A stretch of 64,000 bases of DNA. Origin: Bog-473 sp963730785 (GTDB lineage: Bacteria; Actinomycetota; Acidimicrobiia; Acidimicrobiales; RAAP-2). Under the pieces are notes generated by a model. That model saw nothing but the letters and a program-made list of their open reading frames with translations, ran no database searches and was not told where the DNA came from. Each line of letters begins with the position of its first letter. Within the stretch, counting starts at the first letter, position 1. Positions 42,353 through 51,416 of the stretch are shown here, in pieces. Location: the NCBI GenBank assembly GCA_963730785.1, contig CAVSTF010000010.1:434001-498000 (forward strand), in the 5' to 3' direction. The position numbers were made by a program, and so were the translations under genes.

Positions 42353-43677
42353 ATGCCGCCTGAGGGGAATGTCGCTGGACCTGATGAGCCGATCGACCTC
42401 ACCGAGGAGATTCCGCTCATTGGGGAGAACGAGGTGGCACCCCCGAACCCAAAGAGCCGGCGGCGCCGCAACCTCCTGGTGGTCGCCGGGGTCGTGGTCA
42501 TTGTCGGCGCCGCCGTCGGGCTGACGTTGGGGCTGACCGGCGGGACCTCCACCGCCGGACTGGTGATCAAGACCGAACAGGTGGCGGCCACGACCGGCAC
42601 CATTAAGCAGACCGTGGCCGCCTCGGGCACCATCGAACCGGCCTCGCAGGCGGATCTGAACTTCGCCGTGTCGGGCACGGTCACGGCGGTTGACGTCAAG
42701 GCCGGCCAAGCGGTGACCGTCGGCCAGGTGTTGGCGACCGTGAGCACGACCGCCCTGCAGGCCGATGTGGATGCCGCCCAGGCTCAGGTGGAGTCGGCCC
42801 AGGCTCGTTTGGCCAGTGATGAGGATGCGGCGGCCGCCACCACCACCATTGACTCCGACGAAGCCTCGGTGACCTCCGCCGAATCCTCCCTCACTTCCGC
42901 CCAGACCTCCCTCAGTGATGCTTCACTCACCTCGACCATTGCGGGCACCGTCGCCTCGGTCGACCTCACGGTTGGACAACAGATCTCCGGCACCGGTGGT
43001 TCGGGGGGCAGCGGTGGCGGCGGCAACAGTGCGAGCGCGGCGTCTTCGGCGGCGTCCACGACGTCATCGGGTCAGGTCGTCGTCATCGGCACCGATGCCT
43101 ACATCGTCACTACGACGGTCGATGACACCGAGATCGGCCAGATCGCCGAGGGCGACCAAGCCACCATCACCCCGACCGGCGCCACTGCGCCCGACTTCGG
43201 GACCGTGGCCTCCATCGGACTGATCGCCACCGAGAGCGACAACGTGGCCACCTTCCCCGTGACCATCGATGTGACGGGCGATCCCAGTGGGCTCTATGCC
43301 GGTTCCACGGCTGCGGTGGCCATCATTGTCAAGCAGCTCAACAACGTGGTCGAGGTGCCGACCGCCGCCATCACCTACAACGGGGCGCAGGCCACGGTGA
43401 CCGAGGTGGTGGCCGGGAAGCACGTGACCAAGTCGGTCCAGGTCGGCCAGGCCGAGGCCGGCGAGACGCAGATCACCAGCGGCATCGCCTCGGGCGACAA
43501 GGTGCTCGAGCGGGTGGTGACCTTCACCGGTACCCGCGGCGGTACTCGGGGAGGTGGCCTCTTCGGTGGCACCGGGACCGGTACGGGAGGCACCGGCGGC
43601 TTCGGTGGCGGCGGTGGCTTCGGTGGTGGCGGTGGGTTCACCCGGGGTGGCGGTGGCTTTGGGGGCGGAGCAGCGGG

Positions 43678-43681
<4 letters not shown>
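42353..43681 (+). CDS. Efflux adaptor (MacA/HlyD-like) with Gly/Phe-rich tail
   Basis: A 442-residue membrane-anchored protein starting at ATG 42353. A cytoplasmic N-terminus of about 38 residues is followed by a membrane segment (about 40-62). The exported part has a lipoyl-like half (GTVTAVDVKAGQAVTVGQVLATV), a short alpha-helical/coiled-coil hairpin rich in Ala, Gln and Ser (ADVDAAQAQVESAQARLA), the second lipoyl half (STIAGTVASVDLTVGQQI) and a beta-barrel (VVEVPTAAITYNG). The last about 55 residues are nearly only Gly, Phe, Thr and Arg. This is a MacA-type adaptor that couples to the ABC transporter encoded next (ATGA overlap). In a cell without a typical outer membrane, its partner outside is unknown. 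Confidence 0.85.
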
Positions 43682-44414
<733 letters not shown>

Positions 44415-44418
<4 letters not shown>

Positions 44419-45659
44419 GTTGGCTCGAGACGTTTCGCACCGGTCTGAACGGGGTGCGCACGCACCGCCTGCGTTCGTTCCTGACCGTGTTGGGCATCTT
44501 GATTGGTATTGCCGCCGTCATTCTGACGGTTGGTCTCGGTGAGGGTGCACAGGCCCAGGTCAGTTCGGAAATCACTTCGTTGGGCACCAACTTGCTCACT
44601 ATCTCGCCCGGCAGCAGCACCTCGACCTCGGGTATCCGCGGCGGCTTCGGCACGGCGTCCACCCTGACGGTGGCCGATGCCGATGCGCTCTCCTCCAAGA
44701 CGGTGGCGCCCGATATCAAGGCCGTGGCGCCGATTACCGACGCTTCGGAATCGCTGACGGCCGGCACGGCCAACTGGACGGCCACCGTGGTCGGCACGTC
44801 CCCGTCCTGGCTGACCGTACGAGGCGAGACGGTCGAGCAGGGTCGCTTCCTCGATAACCAGGATGTGGCCGACCACGAAGCCACCATTGTCCTGGGTTCG
44901 GAAACAGCGTCGGAGTTGTTCAGCCGTGAGGACCCGGTGGGACAGTCGGTTGACGTGGGCGGAGTGCCGCTGACCGTCGTTGGCGTCCTGGCGTCGGTCG
45001 GTTCATCGACTTCGTCGTCGACCACGGCGGATCCGGATGATGTGGCGGTGGTGCCACTCACGACGGCGGCCGAGCGGATCTTCGGTGGCACCTCGCGCGA
45101 TGAGTTGAGTTCGATCATCGTCGCCGCCAAGACCTCCGATGACCTGACCGCGGCCTATCAGGAATCGAATCAGGAGCTCTTGGCCCTCCACGGCATCACC
45201 ACGGCGACCGATGCGGACTTCACCATCACGTCGGAGCAGTCCTTGCTCTCCACCGCCACCTCGGTCGATCGGACCTTGACCATCCTGCTGGGCGGTGTGG
45301 CCGGAATCTCGCTCTTGGTGGGTGGCATCGGCGTGATGAACATCATGTTGGTCTCCGTCACCGAGCGCATCCGTGAGATCGGACTGCGCAAGGCCCTGGG
45401 CGCCACGCCAGGGGTTATCCGACGCCAATTCTTGGTTGAAGCATCCGTGCTCGGTCTGGTGGGTGGCGCCTTAGGTGCCCTGCTGGGGATACTGGGCGCC
45501 GTCTTCCTGCCCGGCGTGGTGGGCGATCCGATTTCCATCAGCCCACCCGCTACGGCCCTGGCCATATTGGTCGCCCTGGCCATCGGCATCGCCTTCGGCG
45601 TGTATCCGGCCAGCCGGGCGGCCCACCTCGCACCGATCGATGCGTTGCGCAGTGAGTAA
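44415..45659 (+). CDS. MacB-like ABC transporter permease
   Basis: A 414-residue membrane protein starting at ATG 44415. It has the MacB plan: one N-terminal span (about 22-44, RLRSFLTVLGILIGIAAVI), a large extracytoplasmic MacB-PCD domain of about 220 residues and three C-terminal spans with the conserved GIGVMNIMLVSVTERIREIG and RKALGA motif. It is the transmembrane partner of the preceding ATPase. The exported substrate is not predictable; antimicrobial peptide or lipoprotein-type export is common for the family. Confidence 0.93.
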
Positions 45660-45715
45660 GGCATCCGACATTGCCGTGGAGACCAGGACGCACACGATGA
45701 GGACGCAACGATGAC

Positions 45716-45758
45716 AACGAGATCGATAACGAGATTGATAACGAGATTGATAACGAGA
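45716..45758 (+). repeat. Short tandem repeat, 12-base unit
   Basis: The unit AACGAGATTGAT occurs about 3.6 times (first copy with C for T), directly upstream of the Shine-Dalgarno sequence of the next gene. It could modulate expression by changing copy number. Confidence 0.75.
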
Positions 45759-45773
45759 GAAGGACCAACCGCA

Positions 45774-46743
45774 ATGAAGATCGGCACGCGCACAATGGGA
45801 TCACCCCGGCTCTGGGCCGGCTCGCTGGGAGTGGTGCTGGTCAGCACACTGGCCGTGGTCACGACCGCGGGTGTCGCCGGAGCGGCGTCCGGTCCCCCGG
45901 CTGGAGCAGGCGGTGGCGCCTCCGGTCAGGTGGCGTCCATCACCGGGACCTCCATGGAGGTGCAGAACACGGAAGGACAGACCACGGTCAGTTGGACCGG
46001 GACAACAACCTTCTCAAAGACCGCGCTGCTGGCCGTCAGTGCCGTCACGACGGGCTCGTGTGTGACCGTCACTGGCACGCCCAATAAGAAGTCCAAGACC
46101 ACCATTGCCGCTCGTTCGATCACCCTGAGTGCCGCGTCCTCCACCGGTTCATGCACCACGGGCCGGGCTGCCGGAGCCGGCGGTGCTGGACCTGGCGTTG
46201 GCGGTGGTGGCTTCGGGAGCGGTGGCTTCCGCGGTGGATTCCGAGGCGGCGCTGGTGGCACCGGTGAGGGTGCTCCAGGTGGCGCCGGCGGCGCGGGTGG
46301 CACCGCGTGGCCCGGGTGGTGCCGGCGCACCAGGTGGTGCCGGAGCCCGCAACTTCGCCAATATCGCCATCGCGAGTGGCAAGGTCACCGCGGTCAAGGG
46401 CGCCACCATCTCGGTGACGGGCGTGCTCTTCAGCGGCTTTGGTTCGAGGCCGGCCGCGGCCGCCAAGAAGGGGTCGACGCCGAAGAAGGCAGTGGCGGCG
46501 GCCAAGCCCAAGACGGAAAAACTCAAGATCACCACCTCGAAGACGACGACGGTTTCGCAGACGCAGCCCACCACCGCGGCCACCTTGGCGGTCAAGGATT
46601 GCGTGAGTGCCTTCGGACAGACGGCCAGTAGTGGTGCCGTCACCGCAACGACGATCCGCATCACGTCGACGGGCGCCACCAGTTGCACCACCGGGTTCGG
46701 CGGCGGTCGGGGTGGCTTCGGCGGTGGCGGATTCGGTGGCTGA
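45774..46743 (+). CDS. Secreted protein with Gly-rich regions (DUF5666-like), frameshifted
   Basis: ATG 45774 with AAGGA upstream gives a signal peptide (about residues 1-38, ending GVAGAASG). A beta-rich domain follows: GQVASITGTSMEVQNTEGQTT, SWTGTTTFSKTA, KTTIAARSITLS, reminiscent of DUF5666 repeats. A Gly-rich linker follows in which the frame breaks at about 46305. Removing one C in CCGCG continues as GGPGGAGAPGGAGARNF, then SGKVTAVKGATISVTGVLF, a second copy of the same kind of domain. The end is GFGGGRGGFGGGGFGG with a stop at 46743. The restored protein is about 322 residues. It sits between two efflux adaptors and shares their Gly/Phe-rich ending, suggesting it belongs to the same surface system. 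Confidence 0.65.
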
Positions 46744-48601
46744 TTCGGTGCCTGAGTCAGCGCACTCCACACCGCCGCGCCGATCGAGACGTCGTGTCGT
46801 CATTGGGAGCAGCGTGGTGGCGGCCGCCCTCATAATCGGTGGTGCCAGTGCGTGGGCTGCCGAAAGCTCGGGTAGTTCGGGCTATCGCATGGCCAGCGTG
46901 GTCAAGGCTTCGGTGGGTACCAGCCTGCCGTTGATCGGCACTATCGAGCCGGTGCACAATGCCGCCGTCAACTTTCAGGTCGCCGGTCAAGTCACAGCGA
47001 TCGATACCGCCGTCGGCGACACCGTCACGGCTGGACAGACGGTCGCCAGCATCGATTCGACTTCGTTGAGCCAGGCCGTGTCCTCGGCAGAATCCACCGT
47101 CTCCTCAGATGAAGCCAAGCTCACCGAGGACGAGGACAGCGAGACATCGAGCGCCACCACCACGACCACCACTGCGCCCAAAGTGGTGGCCACCACCACT
47201 ACCACCACAGCGGGTCCCCGCAACGCCGCTGACGGGTCGGGCGCCAGTGGCACAAACTCGGCCACTATTAGCCAGGACCAGGACACCTTGGTTGCTGATC
47301 AAGAAGTTGCTTCCAACGATGAAGAACAGGAAGCGGCGTACCTCTCGCAGGTGCAGCAGGCCTGCAATGCCAACGGTGGATCCAGTTCGTCGTCGGGCGG
47401 CACTACCACCACCACGACGAGTCCGACCTCGATAGCGCCTATCCCAGGCACGGTGGCCAATGCGGATCCTTCCGGACCCTCCGGACCCTCTGGATCCGCT
47501 GGCAGTGGCGCCACCGGTACAACCGGTACGGACGCAACTACCTCGGACAGCGGCTGCCAAGCGGCGCTGGACCAGGCGTCGAGCGAACAAACAGTGGTGT
47601 CCAATGACCAGCTGAAGGTGCAGAAAGACGAGACCGCATTGGCCCAAGCGCTGACGGATGAAGGCAACAGCGCCGACGCCGGCACGAATAACAGCACCGA
47701 TACGGGTACGGCGACGGGTGCTGGAACAAGCACCAACGCCAACACGGGATCGAGTGCGAGCTCCAACACTGGATCGACTACCTCCACCGGCAGTCACGCC
47801 ACCGGTGGAGCCGGCGGCACCGCGGCGGCTTCCGATAGTCCGGCGCAGATTGCCAGCGACGAAGCCACCATTGATCAAGCGCAGGCAGCCCTGGTCGAGG
47901 CCCAGCAGTCCTTGGCGGACGCCCAACTCTCGACCCCGATTGCCGGCACAGTGGCCTCCATCGGCTTCAGCGTCGGGAGCACCGTGAGCGCCAACTCCAG
48001 CACCGAAGTGATTGAGGTCATCGGCACCTCGTCCTACGAAGCCACCGGCACCCTGACCAGCACGCAGGTGGCGAAGGTCAAGGTTGGGTACTCGGCTCAA
48101 GTCACGGTGGACGGACTGACCAAGGCGCTCACCGGCACCGTCTCTCAGGTCGGCCCCGTGCAGTCGAGTGGCTCCGGGTACACCTACCCGGTCGTGGTTG
48201 CCCTCCCCTCTTCGGCGACCGGTCTCTTCTCGGGTGCCACCGCCACGATCGCCATTCGGACCGGCGGGGTGAGTGATGTCGTGGTCGTACCTACTTCGGC
48301 CGTACAGACCAACGGGACCGTGTCCTACGTGGACACCGTGTCGAACGGCTCCCCCGCTCGCAAGGTGGTGAAGATCGGCTTGGTGGGTGACGTGTACACC
48401 CAGGTCGTCTCGGGACTTCAGGCCGGTCAGCGAGTCATGTTGGCCAACCTTTCCGAGGCCGTTCCGTCATCGAACACCAACACCGTGGGTGGATTCGGCG
48501 GTGGAGGTGGATTCGGCGGTGGAGGCGGGTTTGGCGGCGGCGGCCGCTTCAACGTGACCGTCGTCGGCGGCGGCGGCGGTGGTGGCGGCTTCGGCGGCTA
48601 A
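46736..48601 (+). CDS. Second efflux adaptor-like protein with long low-complexity insert and Gly-rich tail
   Basis: A 621-residue protein. GTG 46736, overlapping the preceding stop, is the best start; GTG 46748 is possible. One membrane segment covers about residues 21-42. The exported part has two HlyD/lipoyl halves (FQVAGQVTAIDTAVGDTVTAGQTV and STPIAGTVASIGFSVGSTV). Between them is an unusually long segment of about 300 residues rich in Ser, Thr, Gly and Ala, where a normal adaptor has a coiled coil. Only short helical pieces remain (DQLKVQKDETALAQAL, DEATIDQAQAALVEAQQSLA). A beta-barrel and a tail of GGFGGGG repeats complete the protein. It is a divergent paralogue of the first adaptor. 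Confidence 0.8.
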   Translation: MADSVPESAHSTPPRRSRRRVVIGSSVVAAALIIGGASAWAAESSGSSGYRMASVVKASVGTSLPLIGTIEPVHNAAVNFQVAGQVTAIDTAVGDTVTAGQTVASIDSTSLSQAVSSAESTVSSDEAKLTEDEDSETSSATTTTTTAPKVVATTTTTTAGPRNAADGSGASGTNSATISQDQDTLVADQEVASNDEEQEAAYLSQVQQACNANGGSSSSSGGTTTTTTSPTSIAPIPGTVANADPSGPSGPSGSAGSGATGTTGTDATTSDSGCQAALDQASSEQTVVSNDQLKVQKDETALAQALTDEGNSADAGTNNSTDTGTATGAGTSTNANTGSSASSNTGSTTSTGSHATGGAGGTAAASDSPAQIASDEATIDQAQAALVEAQQSLADAQLSTPIAGTVASIGFSVGSTVSANSSTEVIEVIGTSSYEATGTLTSTQVAKVKVGYSAQVTVDGLTKALTGTVSQVGPVQSSGSGYTYPVVVALPSSATGLFSGATATIAIRTGGVSDVVVVPTSAVQTNGTVSYVDTVSNGSPARKVVKIGLVGDVYTQVVSGLQAGQRVMLANLSEAVPSSNTNTVGGFGGGGGFGGGGGFGGGGRFNVTVVGGGGGGGGFGG

Positions 48602-48964
48602 GGCGCCCCAACCAACCTGGTTTTCAGCCAACCGACCCCAGGCTCTACGAGGGCCCAAAGGTGGCGGGCGCACGCTTGATGCAGGCAGAGATACCGCCGA
48701 TCAAGCCCAAGGAGCCCCTCATGCCGAGTCCGAGTCCGAGTCCGAGTCCGAGTCCGAGTCATACCAAGGCCACCCGAGTCTCCTCCTGGACGGTCCCTCC
48801 GGGTGGACTGAACAGTGCCATCCGACGGGGCGTCATGCCCCACGTCTATGCCAGCTACGCCGTGGCCCAGCCGGCGCTGGTACCGTGCCCAACGGACGAA
48901 CGAGCGCGCCAAGCGGCCGCATCTGATCGTGGCCAACGCGCCGAGTACGAGAGAGGATCGACTG
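48602..48964. other. 363-base gap with a hexamer repeat
   Basis: No convincing gene. Frames on both strands are open in places but have no family resemblance or sensible codon use. The only structure seen is the CCGAGT repeat at 48724-48760. A leader and promoter for the oxygenase gene presumably lie in the last 150 bases, but no clear promoter is visible. Confidence 0.6.
48724..48760 (+). repeat. CCGAGT hexamer repeat, six copies
   Basis: Six perfect copies of CCGAGT in tandem, in the gap between the second adaptor and the oxygenase gene. Being a multiple of three, copy changes would not shift any frame. Confidence 0.85.
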
Positions 48965-49822
48965 ATGTCGCAGCACGCAACACTGGCGACGGATCCTTCA
49001 CAGCTAGTCGATCTCGAGCGCTATCCGGTGCTGCATCCGAATGCACCGGCGTACCTCGAAACGGTCACGCACGCCCGGGCGCAGATGGCCGAGATGGGAG
49101 CCGCCGAGATCCCACACTTCATCACCCCCGCCGGCGTGGCCGCATTAGTCAGCGACGCTGAGCAACTGGTCGAGCGGGCTCACCACTCGGGCGGCCAGGG
49201 CACGGCCTATCTCGAATTCCCTGACTTCACGCTGCCTGAAGATCATCCCCGACTGCACTTCGCCGACTACGGCGTCGGGGCGGTGGCCTATGACATCACG
49301 CCGCGCCGCTCTCCCCTGCGCCAGCTTTTCGAGTGGGATCCAATGAAGGATCTGATCGAAGCGGTGCTCCAACGTGGCCCGCTCTACCGCTACGCCGATC
49401 CCTTCGGTGCCCTCAACCTCTCGATCATGGGCGAGGGCGACCAACTGCAATGGCACTTCGACCAGACCGATTTTGTGGTGTCGCTGGCCATCCAGTCGGC
49501 CGAGGTCGGTGGCGACTTCGAGGTGGCGCCCCGCATTCGCACCGCCGATGACGAGCGCTACGACGACGTGGCCGCCGTCCTTGACGGCCATCACGCCGCG
49601 GTGAAGACACTGCCCATGACGCCGGGCACGTTGCTGATTTTCGAGGGGCGGTACTCGTTGCATCGAGTCAGCCCCATCGCCGGTGGGCGTTGGCGCCACG
49701 TGGGGCTGCTGGCCTACGACACCAAGCCCGGCACCATGGGGAGCGACCTGCTCCGGGCCGACCGCTACGGGCGCACTTCACCATTCGCCGAACCACCTGA
49801 AACCTGGCCGCCACCCCAATGA
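48965..49822 (+). CDS. 2-oxoglutarate/Fe(II)-dependent oxygenase family protein
   Basis: A 285-residue cytoplasmic protein. ATG 48965 with GAGAGG upstream is preferred; the frame is open further upstream but not conserved-looking. The iron-binding facial triad is visible: His164 and Asp166 in QWHFDQTDF and distal His233 in SLHRVSPI, with the 2-oxoglutarate-binding Arg at 242 or 244 in GRWRH. The N-terminus (HFITPAGVAALVSDAEQL) resembles the phytanoyl/ArpA/HalD-like group of small-molecule hydroxylases. Substrate unknown. The stop overlaps the Fae-like gene start (ATGA), so the two functions are likely linked. Confidence 0.85.
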   Translation: MSQHATLATDPSQLVDLERYPVLHPNAPAYLETVTHARAQMAEMGAAEIPHFITPAGVAALVSDAEQLVERAHHSGGQGTAYLEFPDFTLPEDHPRLHFADYGVGAVAYDITPRRSPLRQLFEWDPMKDLIEAVLQRGPLYRYADPFGALNLSIMGEGDQLQWHFDQTDFVVSLAIQSAEVGGDFEVAPRIRTADDERYDDVAAVLDGHHAAVKTLPMTPGTLLIFEGRYSLHRVSPIAGGRWRHVGLLAYDTKPGTMGSDLLRADRYGRTSPFAEPPETWPPPQ

Positions 49823-50328
49823 TCACTCAGTTCGGTGAGTCCTTCGTCGGGGACGGCGTGAATGCCGCGCATATCAACACGGTGCTGGGTGCCCTGGGCG
49901 GTCCGGTTGAGACGGCCTGGGTCACGGCGCTGGCCACCCCCCGGGTCGGTCATGCCGCCTTCGTGGCGACTGCCGCTCCCGGGTTGCCGCTTCGACCCAT
50001 GACCTTGTTCGTCAATAAGGCCACCATCGAGAGCGATCGTCACGGGGAATTGACCTGGGGCGCGGCCCAGGCCGGTGTGGCCGGCGGGGTCTGTGACGCG
50101 GTGGCGGATGGGACTATCAGCGCCCACGAGGCCGACCACCTGCTCCTGATTGTGGCCGTCTGGGTCAATCCAGCGGCCGACGACGCGGACGCCGTCTACG
50201 CCAACAATCGAGCCGCCACGGCGACGGCCCTTGGCAACGGCAGCCAGGGCCTGCCCAGCATTGATACTGTGTTGGAGGCCGGGGCGGCACCGTGGAACGC
50301 GTACTTCACCGCCGGCAAAAATGACTGA
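49819..50328 (+). CDS. fae: Formaldehyde-activating enzyme (Fae) family protein
   Basis: A 169-residue protein starting at ATG 49819. It matches the Fae family along its length: GESFVGDGVNAAHINTVLG (with the catalytic His18), TLFVNKATIES and EADHLLLIVAVWVNPAADDADAVYANN. Fae condenses formaldehyde with tetrahydromethanopterin in methylotrophs; divergent members have other or unknown roles. No tetrahydromethanopterin genes are seen here, so this copy may use another carrier or detoxify aldehydes. Translational coupling to the oxygenase, which could release formaldehyde by demethylation, is suggestive. Confidence 0.88.
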   Translation: MITQFGESFVGDGVNAAHINTVLGALGGPVETAWVTALATPRVGHAAFVATAAPGLPLRPMTLFVNKATIESDRHGELTWGAAQAGVAGGVCDAVADGTISAHEADHLLLIVAVWVNPAADDADAVYANNRAATATALGNGSQGLPSIDTVLEAGAAPWNAYFTAGKND

Positions 50329-50355
50329 CGCATCGACCCGGTACCGTGGGCCAGC

Positions 50356-50868
50356 ATGAGCACGCCCGAATCGACCGTCATCGACGTCTTTATTGAGATC
50401 CCCACCGGGAGTCGTAACAAATACGAATACGACCACGAGGATCACGTCATCCGGCTGGACCGCCGACTCTTTACCGCCACCGCCTACCCGGCCGACTACG
50501 GCTTCGTGCCCGACACCCTTTCCGACGACGGCGACCCGCTTGATGCGCTGGTCCTGGTGGCCGATCCGACGTTCCCGGGGTGCGTGGTGCGCGCACGGGT
50601 ACTGGGCGTGTTTTTCATGCGCGACGAGGCCGGGCTCGATGCCAAGTTGATCTGCGTGCTCGAACACGACCCGCAATGGGACGACGCCCATGACATCGAG
50701 GACATTCGTCCGCACATGCTCAATGAAATTGAGCACTTCTTCAGCATCTACAAAGACCTCGAGCCGGGGAAGTCGACCGACACCCGTGGATTTGAAGGCC
50801 GAGAAGCCGCGCTCAAAGAGTTGGCGGACAGCCAGGAAGCGTTTCGTAAGGCTGCAGAAGAGAAGTAA
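50356..50868 (+). CDS. ppa: Inorganic pyrophosphatase (family I)
   Basis: A 170-residue cytoplasmic enzyme that hydrolyses PPi to phosphate and drives biosynthetic reactions. Start is ATG 50356. Active-site residues are seen in IEIPTGSRNKYEYD, FTATAYPADYGFVPDTL, the signature DGDPLDALVLV and KD-x-EPGKSTD. Length is typical of actinobacterial Ppa. It follows the Fae-like gene by 27 bases and may be co-transcribed with it. Confidence 0.97.
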   Translation: MSTPESTVIDVFIEIPTGSRNKYEYDHEDHVIRLDRRLFTATAYPADYGFVPDTLSDDGDPLDALVLVADPTFPGCVVRARVLGVFFMRDEAGLDAKLICVLEHDPQWDDAHDIEDIRPHMLNEIEHFFSIYKDLEPGKSTDTRGFEGREAALKELADSQEAFRKAAEEK

Positions 50869-50907
50869 CACCGCCGCAACTGATGTAAGTGAGACCAAAG
50901 GGGGGTC

Positions 50908-51396
50908 ATGCCATATCCACGTGAAGAGGTACAGGCGACAGTCGACCGGTACCACGAGTTACGACGCCGCATCGATGAGGGTCTCGAGCCCAATGCGTTC
51001 GGCGCCCTGGCCGATTTCTACACCGAGGACGCCGTCTACATCGACGGCGCGTGGGGGCGCCTGGAGGGTCGAGAGGTCATTGCCAACTGGCTGGTCGATT
51101 CCATGCTGGGCATGGAGGACTGGAAGTTTCCGGTCGAATTCACCGCCATTGAGGGCAACGATGTCGTCGTCAAGTGGACGCAGATCATGCCGCGCCAGCG
51201 TCCGGACGGTACGCCGTATCGCCAGTCCGGTTACTCACGGATGATCTATGCCGGCGACGGCAAGTTCTCCTATGAAGAGGACGCGTACAACATGGTGCAC
51301 GTGCTGGAGGACATCGAGGCCAGCGGCTGGCAGCCGACGGGTCGGATGAACTACCCGCCGGCCCATCCGGACCGGAACTTCGACACTCCGAGCTAG
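50908..51396 (+). CDS. SnoaL/NTF2-like protein
   Basis: A 162-residue protein starting at ATG 50908, preceded by a G-rich Shine-Dalgarno region. The NTF2-like cone fold is indicated by ADFYTEDAVYIDGAWGRLEGREVIANWLVDSM at about residues 33-64 and later strands VKWTQIMP and GYSRMIYAGDGKFSYEEDAYN. Such domains act as small isomerases, cyclases or binding modules. No catalytic dyad can be assigned with confidence. It converges with the HtrA gene. Confidence 0.85.
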   Translation: MPYPREEVQATVDRYHELRRRIDEGLEPNAFGALADFYTEDAVYIDGAWGRLEGREVIANWLVDSMLGMEDWKFPVEFTAIEGNDVVVKWTQIMPRQRPDGTPYRQSGYSRMIYAGDGKFSYEEDAYNMVHVLEDIEASGWQPTGRMNYPPAHPDRNFDTPS

Positions 51397-51416
51397 CTCA
51401 ACCGACGCGTCAGGCG

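Noticed and set aside
48598..49161. Genes on either strand across the CCGAGT repeat
   Set aside because: The frames give Arg-Thr or Ser-Pro repeats surrounded by sequence without resemblance to proteins, and overlap the start of the conserved oxygenase.
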